Below, in pieces: positions 57,640 through 64,000 of a DNA stretch of 64,000 nt. Each line of letters starts with the position of its first letter. The first letter of the stretch is position 1. This DNA is from Halochromatium salexigens. Its GTDB lineage: Bacteria > Pseudomonadota > Gammaproteobacteria > Chromatiales > Chromatiaceae. The notes below the pieces were generated by a model that saw only the letters and a list, made by a program, of their open reading frames with translations, had not been told where the DNA came from and did not search any database. The DNA is taken from the NCBI RefSeq assembly GCF_016653295.1, contig NZ_NHSF01000070.1, forward strand, positions 1 through 64,000. The letters are read 5' to 3'. The position numbers were made by a program, and so were the translations under genes.

Positions 57640-58440
57640 TCACCCTGCTGCCGGTAGGAGCAGCAACGGATCAACGGTGGCGCCATCACGACGGATCTCG
57701 AAATGCAACATGGGTTGCCCAGCCGCTGACTGACCAACCTCGGCGAGCTGCTGGCCGCGCTTGACACGCGCGCCTTCGCTGACGAGCACCCGGCGGTTGA
57801 AGCCATAGGCACTCAGATAACGCGAATCGTGCTTGACGATGATAAGAGTGCCGTAACCGGCGAGTCCACTGCTACCGCTGTAGACCACCTCGCCATCGGC
57901 CGCCGCCGTGACCGGCGTGCCTGCGGCGGCGGCGATGCGAATCCCCTGCCGGGTGCGATCATTCGGCTGATAGCGCTGCAGCAGACGCCCCGAGACCGGC
58001 CAGGCCCAGGTCAGTCCGCTCGCGGGGGCTGGCGCAGGTTTCGTCGCGGCTTTTGCCGCAGGCTTCGGGGCCGATGTGGCGGGTCTCGCCGAGGCCGTCT
58101 TGGCGCTGCTCGGGCGCGTACTCGTCCTGCTCGGTGCTGTGGTCCGCGTCGTCCTGCCGCCAGGCGGGGCCTCGATCCGCAACAACTGGCCGCTATAGAT
58201 CGGATAGGGAGGCGCCAGATCGTTCCAGGCGGCGAGCGTGCGCATGCGGATGCGCTGACGCTCGGCGATCTCGCTCAGGGTGTCGCCGGCGCGGATGCGA
58301 TAGAAGCCGGGCGGGGCTGGTCCATAACCGCGATCATCGACCGGAGCAAGCCCCTTGCTGCCGCACCCGGCGAGCAAGAGCGCCGCCAACAGCACGGTAC
58401 CCACTGCTCGAGCTTGGCGGTGGTCGAAGGAGAACACCAT
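57640..58440 (-). CDS. nlpD: NlpD-type murein hydrolase activator lipoprotein
   Basis: A 266-residue lipoprotein: lipobox LLAALLLAGCGS (Cys near residue 24), LysM domain (GFYRIRAGDTLSEIAERQRI), Ala/Pro/Thr-rich linker, and a C-terminal M23 domain (WAWPVSGRLLQRY...). The M23 metal ligands are missing (LSAYGFN in place of the HxH site), as in all NlpD proteins, so it activates an amidase rather than cleaving murein. The start at 58440 (MVFSFDH) precedes the lipobox. It is 27 bp upstream of rpoS. Confidence 0.93.
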   Translation of the reverse strand: MVFSFDHRQARAVGTVLLAALLLAGCGSKGLAPVDDRGYGPAPPGFYRIRAGDTLSEIAERQRIRMRTLAAWNDLAPPYPIYSGQLLRIEAPPGGRTTRTTAPSRTSTRPSSAKTASARPATSAPKPAAKAATKPAPAPASGLTWAWPVSGRLLQRYQPNDRTRQGIRIAAAAGTPVTAAADGEVVYSGSSGLAGYGTLIIVKHDSRYLSAYGFNRRVLVSEGARVKRGQQLAEVGQSAAGQPMLHFEIRRDGATVDPLLLLPAAG

Positions 58441-58471
58441 GATCGCAACGCCTCGCCCGCGCCAGCACACC

Positions 58472-59047
58472 TTAGCGCAAGAGAATGACGAGTCCGATGA
58501 GCGCCACCATGACCCAGCCGATAGTATCCACATACTGGCGCAAGCGCCGCTCCATCGCCTCCCCGCCCCAGGCCATTAGGGCGGCGACTAGAAAGAACCG
58601 CGCGCCACGACCGATGACCGAGGCGATAAAGAACGGCAGCAATGCCATCGCCATCACCCCGGCCGTGATGGTGAAGATCTTATAGGGGATCGGCGAAAAG
58701 CCAGCCAGGAACACCGCCCAGACACCCCAGCGCTCGAACCATTGTTCACCGTGCAAGAAGGCCTCGTGGTAGCGCCCCCCGACCCCGACCAATGGCTCGA
58801 TCAGCTCGAAGGCGAAGACGCCGAGCAGATAGCCGAGCAAGCCGCCAGCGGCCGAGGCCAGCGTGGTCAACAAGGCGAACCGCCAGGCCATCTTGGGCTG
58901 CCCCAGACTCATCGGTGCGAGCATGACATCGGGCGGAATCGGGAAGAACGAGGACTCGGCGAAGCTGAGTCCGCCAAGATACCAGGCCGCATGCGGATGC
59001 CTCGACCAGGACATCACACGATCATACATGGCCGAAAACAGGCGCAT
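58472..59047 (-). CDS. yqaA: YqaA-family (DedA-related) membrane protein
   Basis: A 191-residue membrane protein of the SNARE-associated/VTT superfamily, with AESSFFPIPPDVMLAPMSLG, GVWAVFLAGFSPIPYKIFTI and several helices. Its start overlaps the pcm stop (TGATG). Insertion of yqaA between pcm and nlpD occurs in several sulfur bacteria. The transported or flipped substrate is unknown; relatives act on lipids. Confidence 0.9.
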   Translation of the reverse strand: MRLFSAMYDRVMSWSRHPHAAWYLGGLSFAESSFFPIPPDVMLAPMSLGQPKMAWRFALLTTLASAAGGLLGYLLGVFAFELIEPLVGVGGRYHEAFLHGEQWFERWGVWAVFLAGFSPIPYKIFTITAGVMAMALLPFFIASVIGRGARFFLVAALMAWGGEAMERRLRQYVDTIGWVMVALIGLVILLR

Positions 59048-59736
59048 CAGGCGATCCCTCCAAGTAAGGGGACAAAGGTAACAGGCTCCAACAATTCGTG
59101 CTGATAGTTGGGCCGCCGTCCAGCGGGGTTCTTGATCAGGCGCACCAGCACCTGCCCACCGCCATGATTGATCGGCAACACCATCCGCCCACCGGGCGCC
59201 AACTGCTCGGCCAGCTGTCGCGGAATCCCACTCGCCGCCGCAGTGACCAAGATGCCATCGAACGGGGCATATTCGGCCCAGCCGGCACTGCCATCGTCAT
59301 GGCGCAGGCGGACATTGCGCTGCTTCAGCGCCCGCAAGCGCTGCTCCGCGCGCGCCTGCAAGGCGCTGATGCGCTCGACGCTATAGACACGGCGCGCCAG
59401 CGCGGCGAGCACCGCCGTTTGATACCCAGACCCAGTCCCGATTTCCAGCACCGTCTGGACCGGACCGGCCTCGAATAGTGCCTGGGTCATGCGCGCGACC
59501 ATATATGGCTGCGAGATGGTTTGCCCCCAGCCAATCGGCAAGGATGAGTCCTCGTAGGCCCGGCTTGCCAACGCCTCCTCGATGAACAGATGCCGCGGCA
59601 GCTGTCGCAACACCTCGATCACGGCATCGTCTTGCAGACCCGCCGCCAGCAGCCGTTGCGCCAAGCGCTCGCGCGTTCGCGAGGAGGTCATGCCGCTGCC
59701 AGCCACGGCACGATCACAGGCCCGCGCGACACTCAT
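59047..59736 (-). CDS. pcm: protein-L-isoaspartate O-methyltransferase
   Basis: A 229-residue repair enzyme that methylates isoaspartyl residues in aged proteins. The SAM-binding motif is [19 protein letters not shown], and the family block [19 protein letters not shown] is present. The ATG at 59736 overlaps the surE stop as ATGA, deciding the start over an internal Met at 59691. Confidence 0.95.
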   Translation of the reverse strand: MSVARACDRAVAGSGMTSSRTRERLAQRLLAAGLQDDAVIEVLRQLPRHLFIEEALASRAYEDSSLPIGWGQTISQPYMVARMTQALFEAGPVQTVLEIGTGSGYQTAVLAALARRVYSVERISALQARAEQRLRALKQRNVRLRHDDGSAGWAEYAPFDGILVTAAASGIPRQLAEQLAPGGRMVLPINHGGGQVLVRLIKNPAGRRPNYQHELLEPVTFVPLLGGIA

Positions 59737-60482
59737 CGCAAGGAACTCAGCCAGTACCCGAGCGGCTCGACCGCATCGTGACGGGTCAGGTCCACCTTCA
59801 ACGGCGTTACCGAGGCGTAGCCGTGCCGGAGCGCGTCAAAGTCAGTGCCCTCGCCGGCATCCTGCTCCGGCCCGGCGGGACCGACCCAGAACATCGCCCG
59901 CCCGCGCGGATCGAGGATGCGCTCGATCGGCTCGGCCTTGTGCCGATGCCCGAGCCGGGTCGCGCGCAGCCCACGCAGCTCGGCGAGCGGCAGATCCGGC
60001 ACATTGACATTGAGGATGGTATTGGCCGCCATGTCGCCATCGCGCAGCCCCCCGACGAGCCGAGCGGCCACGGCGGCAGCCGTCTCCAGATGCTGGGGCT
60101 CGTGCGAATCGATCGACACGGCCAACGCCGGCAAGCCGAGAAAGCGCCCCTCGGTGGCGGCGGCGACCGTCCCCGAATAGATCACATCGTCACCGAGGTT
60201 GGGGCCGTGATTGATGCCGGCGACCACCAGATCCGGCTCCGTGTCCAGCAATCCGGTGATCGCCAGATGCACACAGTCGGTGGGGGTGCCGTTGACGCGG
60301 ATGAAGCCATTCTCGAGCCGTTCGGCGCGGATCGGCACGTCGAGCGTGAGCGAGTTGCTCGCGCCGCTGCGATCGCGATCCGGCGCCACCACCGTCAGCT
60401 CGCCGAAGGGCGCGAGCGCGTTCGCCAAGGCCTGGAGGCCGGGCGAGCGATAACCATCATCATTGCTGAGGAGAATCTTCAT
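59733..60482 (-). CDS. surE: 5'/3'-nucleotidase SurE
   Basis: A 249-residue metal-dependent nucleotidase. [19 protein letters not shown] has the Asp-Asp metal site, with [15 protein letters not shown] and [20 protein letters not shown]. It is the first gene of the surE-pcm-yqaA-nlpD-rpoS group, linked to stationary-phase survival. Confidence 0.96.
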   Translation of the reverse strand: MKILLSNDDGYRSPGLQALANALAPFGELTVVAPDRDRSGASNSLTLDVPIRAERLENGFIRVNGTPTDCVHLAITGLLDTEPDLVVAGINHGPNLGDDVIYSGTVAAATEGRFLGLPALAVSIDSHEPQHLETAAAVAARLVGGLRDGDMAANTILNVNVPDLPLAELRGLRATRLGHRHKAEPIERILDPRGRAMFWVGPAGPEQDAGEGTDFDALRHGYASVTPLKVDLTRHDAVEPLGYWLSSLR

Positions 60483-60582
60483 AAGTCCTGACCCGAACGA
60501 GCGCCACCGGCAGACATCGAACGCCGGCTCCTCGAGTTTGCTACAGTTTTCGATTCAATGCGGCGAGCACGCGAGAAGCAAA

Positions 60583-61122
60583 GTGAACAATCGCCTTCAT
60601 GACGATGATTATGCGCTCTTTCGCGCCGAAGTCGAAGATGCGGAACCACTCGATCGCGAGACCATCGAACCCTTTCGCGAGCGACCGCCGCCGATCCCGC
60701 GCCCGCGCGTCGAGGACGCCCCGGCCGAAGACCCGCAACTGCTCTCGGAGTCCGAGGTCGAGACCCACGACGAGTTGCTCTTCATGCGCCCTGGGCTGCA
60801 GAAACGGGTTGTGTTCGAGTTACAGCGAGGCCGGATCGAACCCAGCCTCGAACTGGACTTGCACGGCCTAACCGCGAGCTATGCAGGCGCCCTGCTGCAA
60901 GCCTTCCTGGCCGATTGTGCCGCGCGACGGGTGCGTTGCGCCAAGATCATCCATGGTAAAGGTCGCGGCTCGGCGACGCGGCAGCCGGTGCTCAAGTGTA
61001 AGGTCAACTACTGGCTGCGGCTGCGTCCGGACGTGCTCGCCTTCTGCTCGGCGCCGCGCTTCGACGGCGGTACCGGCGCGGTCTATGTACTGCTGCGCAA
61101 TCCCGCGAAAGCCAAGCGCTAG
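60583..61122 (+). CDS. Smr-domain protein (SmrA-like)
   Basis: A 179-residue protein. The N-terminal part is acidic and variable; the Smr domain is at about 90-175 with LELDLHGLTASYAGALLQAF and AKIIHGKGRGSATRQPVLK. The DLHG and HGKG motifs are those of Smr endonucleases, acting on ribosome-bound or structured nucleic acids in relatives. The start is taken as the GTG at 60583 (NNRLHDDDYALFRAEVED follows), since upstream codons overlap surE. Confidence 0.88.
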   Translation: MNNRLHDDDYALFRAEVEDAEPLDRETIEPFRERPPPIPRPRVEDAPAEDPQLLSESEVETHDELLFMRPGLQKRVVFELQRGRIEPSLELDLHGLTASYAGALLQAFLADCAARRVRCAKIIHGKGRGSATRQPVLKCKVNYWLRLRPDVLAFCSAPRFDGGTGAVYVLLRNPAKAKR

Positions 61123-61206
61123 CGCTGAGCGCCGGATCAGGGGAACGCCAGGGAGCGCACATCAACTGCGGCAACGATGTCCGTGTGCATGGCGTCTGAC
61201 GACAAA

Positions 61207-61224
61207 CCGCCCGCGAGCGGGCGG
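61207..61224 (-). terminator. perfect hairpin between smr and soxB
   Basis: CCGCCCGC (61207-61214) and GCGGGCGG (61217-61224) form a near-continuous palindrome. On the minus strand it is followed by TTTGTCG, 35 nt after the soxB stop, so it probably terminates the sox transcript and also faces the Smr gene. Confidence 0.6.
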
Positions 61225-61258
61225 CTGACGGGCTTGATGCCCAGGCAGGGAGGCAACC

Positions 61259-63046
61259 TCAGCTCAGGATCTCGCCATCATAGTCGGCGATCCCCGGATT
61301 GCCCTTGACGTTCTTCAGTTTGGGCGTGTTGAGCTTCTCCAGCTTGACCGTTTTCAGATCACGCAGATAGGTCGCGACCGTCTCCCAGATCGGCTCACCA
61401 GGCGACTGACTGCCGACGGTGGCCCATCCAGAGACGACATAGCTCTTGTCAGCCTCGATCTTGGTGCCGTCATCAAGCCGCATCTCGGAGACGCGATTGC
61501 CCATGCCGGCCGCTGGATCGCAGACGTAGTCGAGCCCACCGACCCGAACCATGTCACCACCCTGTTGCACATAGGGATCGGGGTTAAACAGGTTGTCGCA
61601 GACGTCTTCCAGAATGGCTTTGAGATCGGCTCCCGACATCTCCCGACGATAGGTCTCCGGGTAGGTGATGCAGGTCTGATCCATGACATGATCCATGGTG
61701 ATCGTCTGCCCCGGCAACACCGACGTGCCCCACCGAAAGCCGGGCGAGAGACTGATCTGAGCATCGTTGACCTTGCGCAGCGCGTCACAGATCACCTGAT
61801 CGAAGGTGCCATTGAAGTTGCCACGACGATAGAGCACCTCCTCGGCGGTAGCGAGTTTCTCGGTCAGCTTATCCAGATAGGGGGCGCGCTGCTCCTCGAT
61901 GTACTTGGCCATTTCGGCATTCGGCTCGAGCAGATTCGAGAACACCGGTAGCAGGCGATAGCGATAATCGCGCAGCTTGCCGTCCTTGACATCGAGGTCC
62001 ATCACGCCGAGGAATTTGCCGTTCGAGCCGGCATTGGTGACTAGGGTCTTGCCCTTAGCGTTGTCGACAATGGTCGGTGCCGGCATGCCATCGTGGGTAT
62101 GGCCACCAAAGACCGCATCGATGCCGGTCACGCGCGAGGCCATCTTCAGGTCCACGTCCATACCGTTATGCGAGAGCACCACGACCAGATCCGGGGATTC
62201 CTCGTCGCGGATCTTGTCGACGAACGCCTGCATGCGCTGATCCTGGATACCAAAGGTCCAATCCGGGATGAAACGGGATGGGTTGGCGATTGGCGTATAG
62301 GGGAAGGCCTGGCCGATCACCGCGACGCGTGAGCCGCCGACCTCCTTGATCACATAGGGCTTGAAGGCCAGCCCCGCATCCTCCTGGAAACCGCCAAAGT
62401 CCTCGAACTGGTAATCGAACAGCGCCTCTTCGCGCACCTTGACGTTCTGCGCCACGAACTCGCCGTTGAAGGCCTCGACATTCTTGATGACTTCGGTGTC
62501 GAGGTAGGTAAACTCCCAGTGACCCGTCATCACATCGACGCCGAGCCGATTGGTGGCGCCCACCATGTCCATGCCACGGGTCCAGTAGGCGGTGCCCGAG
62601 CCCTGCCAGGTGTCGCCGCCGTCCATCAGCAAGGTATTGCCGTCGCCGCGCTCGGCGCGGATGCGATCGACCAGGGTCTTCAGATGCGCGAAGCCGCCGA
62701 TGGTGCCGTATTTCTCAGCCGCGTCGGCGAAGTTAAGATAGGTGAACGCATGCGCCTGGATGGTTCCGGGCTCGATCCCGAAATGCTTCAGCAACGCATC
62801 ACCAACGATATGCGGCGCCTTACCGAAGGCCGGACCGATACCAAGGTTAACATTCGGCTCGCGGAAGTAGACCGGATTGAGCTGCGCATGGCAATCGGTC
62901 ATATGCAGCAGCGTCAGATTGCCAAATTTGGGCACCTCGTAGAGATCGCTCGGCTGTTTGGCCTCGGCGAACACCGAGCGCGGCAACATCCCGGCGGCAC
63001 CGGCCAAGCCCAAGAGGCGGACAAATTCACGGCGAGAAATAGTCAT
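61259..63046 (-). CDS. soxB: SoxB sulfate thiol esterase
   Basis: A 595-residue periplasmic protein with a Tat signal (SRREFVRLLGLAGAAGML). It hydrolyses the sulfonate from the SoxY-bound thiosulfate intermediate. The metallophosphatase/nucleotidase fold has LLHMTDCHAQLNPVYFREPN, MDGGDTWQGSGTAYWTRG, VVVLSHNGMDVDLK and FGGHTHDGMP, which carry the dimanganese ligands and catalytic residues. The ATG at 63046 (MTISRREF) fits the Tat signal; a longer frame to 63136 lacks similarity. It lies 211 bp downstream of soxX on the same strand. SoxA and SoxYZ are not in the window. Confidence 0.96.
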   Translation of the reverse strand: MTISRREFVRLLGLAGAAGMLPRSVFAEAKQPSDLYEVPKFGNLTLLHMTDCHAQLNPVYFREPNVNLGIGPAFGKAPHIVGDALLKHFGIEPGTIQAHAFTYLNFADAAEKYGTIGGFAHLKTLVDRIRAERGDGNTLLMDGGDTWQGSGTAYWTRGMDMVGATNRLGVDVMTGHWEFTYLDTEVIKNVEAFNGEFVAQNVKVREEALFDYQFEDFGGFQEDAGLAFKPYVIKEVGGSRVAVIGQAFPYTPIANPSRFIPDWTFGIQDQRMQAFVDKIRDEESPDLVVVLSHNGMDVDLKMASRVTGIDAVFGGHTHDGMPAPTIVDNAKGKTLVTNAGSNGKFLGVMDLDVKDGKLRDYRYRLLPVFSNLLEPNAEMAKYIEEQRAPYLDKLTEKLATAEEVLYRRGNFNGTFDQVICDALRKVNDAQISLSPGFRWGTSVLPGQTITMDHVMDQTCITYPETYRREMSGADLKAILEDVCDNLFNPDPYVQQGGDMVRVGGLDYVCDPAAGMGNRVSEMRLDDGTKIEADKSYVVSGWATVGSQSPGEPIWETVATYLRDLKTVKLEKLNTPKLKNVKGNPGIADYDGEILS

Positions 63047-63257
63047 TGGGGTATCATCTCTTCCTACGGTTCTGCTGATCGATCCGCCGCGTTTCACGCA
63101 GGCGATCACCCGACTAGGACGGCTGAAACCGGGCACTAGTATGCACGCGGTTCGTTGTCGATGGCCATCGGCCTATCCCTACAGAGAATAGCGACCGGGC
63201 ACCAAGCGGACAGTGATGCCCGGCCTGCCCCCGGGCGCGCGGGGGATCAACGCAGTG

Positions 63258-63932
63258 TCATTGGTTAACCGGCGACTCCGGATCGAGCAGATAGGCCATG
63301 ATGTCGGCAATCGCCTGCTGGTCTAGATAACCGCTGGCACCAAACCTAGGCATATTGGTGCAAGGGAAGGCAGAGTGCGAGTTGTAGATCACGTCATAGG
63401 TATATTTCTTGATCGCATCGCTGGTGCCACGAATCCTGCCAAAACCAACGAGGCTAGGGCCGAGCGAACCACCGGTGCGGTCGGTTCCGATCTGATGACA
63501 GTTGTAACAATTACCGCCCACCTCGTTGTTCTCGTGGTCATCCGTCTTATGGCCGACTCGGTAGCCATAACCAGACCACGCCAGCTCAGCTCCCCGCTTC
63601 CAGTCGCCGAGCTCGATGCCATCCTCCGGATAGACGATGCTCTCGCGCGCCATTTTGCTGATCTCGAGCAGTGTCTCCATATCCGGTCTGCCGCCACCGA
63701 CCACCGAACAGGTCTTCTGTAATTTATCCTGCACCATGCGTTGGCGCGCCGTTCCGCCTTCCTGGACCTCTTGATCCAGTTTGAAGCTATCGGACTCGAA
63801 GATGAGGTACTCGGCGAGTTCCTCAGGCGTCATCTCAGTGTAGTCGACTTCATCGGCGATGGCCGAGACGGTTGGGATCGACAAGGCGGCGAGGCCCATG
63901 AGAAGGGTCGCCGAAATACGCTGCTTTAACAT
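63258..63932 (-). CDS. soxX: SoxX monohaem cytochrome c
   Basis: A 224-residue protein with a signal peptide (cleavage near ISA/AIADE around residue 25). The haem site is CYNCH (142-146), preceded by EVGGN, and the probable axial Met is 194 in CTNMPRFG. SLGPSLVGFG is the SoxX core. Two further cysteines (75 and 191) may form a disulfide. It is longer than typical SoxX (about 120-155 mature residues) because of an N-terminal extension of roughly 90 residues. AAGGAGATT lies 8 nt before the ATG. It pairs with SoxA to start thiosulfate oxidation; soxA is not seen here and may be further upstream. Confidence 0.93.
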   Translation of the reverse strand: MLKQRISATLLMGLAALSIPTVSAIADEVDYTEMTPEELAEYLIFESDSFKLDQEVQEGGTARQRMVQDKLQKTCSVVGGGRPDMETLLEISKMARESIVYPEDGIELGDWKRGAELAWSGYGYRVGHKTDDHENNEVGGNCYNCHQIGTDRTGGSLGPSLVGFGRIRGTSDAIKKYTYDVIYNSHSAFPCTNMPRFGASGYLDQQAIADIMAYLLDPESPVNQ

Positions 63933-64000
63933 GGTTTGAAATCTCCTTTGGGCGTGGCTGCTCAGCGCTTCATATCAGGTAGGATCGCCGGTTGGCCACG

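Overview
The window looks like the chromosome of a GC-rich gammaproteobacterium, most probably a purple sulfur bacterium (Chromatiaceae) or close relative. This is an inference from content: thiosulfate-oxidation genes (soxX, soxB), a DsrC-family protein, a complete cbb3 oxidase locus, and gammaproteobacterial gene orders such as surE-pcm-nlpD-rpoS and lapB-pyrF. No rRNA, tRNA, CRISPR array, phage or plasmid backbone was seen.

Layout. 1-3860 is accessory DNA: an IS481-type element inserted in a mazF toxin gene whose antitoxin mazE is intact, a CAP-domain protein and a broken Uma2 endonuclease gene. 3821-8927 holds two large exported or calcium-binding-type proteins (a beta-propeller/cohesin-like protein and an EF-hand protein). 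9014-10875 is an AAA-ATPase/nuclease gene bracketed by two copies of the last 75 bp of a NUDIX gene. 11586-17732 is housekeeping: glycogen debranching, 6-phosphogluconate dehydrogenase, a PEBP-like protein, a HAD hydrolase and lgt. Lgt lies directly downstream of a 1210-residue membrane protein of unknown function. 21669-26393 is a zinc block: an outer-membrane porin divergent from znuA-znuC-znuB-zur, with a structured shared control region.

26417-31047 carries a DUF3299 lipoprotein, nudB-aspS, an FmdB-type zinc ribbon protein and darP. 31130-35918 is a signalling operon: a response regulator with a degenerate GGDEF domain followed by a 7TM hybrid histidine kinase. 36196-39086 is lapB, pyrF and galU, linking LPS control, pyrimidine and sugar-nucleotide synthesis. 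39286-40332 encodes two unrecognised proteins that both have a cysteine-rich N-terminus followed by one membrane helix. Ferritin, an SDR protein, an OmpA-like protein, an adenylate cyclase fused to a PilZ domain, and a kinase/P-loop fusion follow.

46283-47850 has a DUF2892 membrane protein, 6-phosphogluconolactonase and a DsrC-like protein with an unusual cysteine pattern. 47956-56369 is the cbb3 locus in the order ccoN-O-Q-P-(44-residue membrane protein)-G-H-I-S, on the minus strand behind a perfect FNR/Anr-type box. 56554-60482 is surE-pcm-yqaA-nlpD-rpoS. The window ends with an Smr-domain gene and soxX-soxB. The combination suggests respiration at low oxygen, sulfur oxidation and stationary-phase control in one neighbourhood. 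The strongest candidates for something new are the cyclase-PilZ fusion, the DsrC paralogue, the 1210-residue membrane protein, the cysteine-rich pair and the repeat-flanked ATPase cassette.
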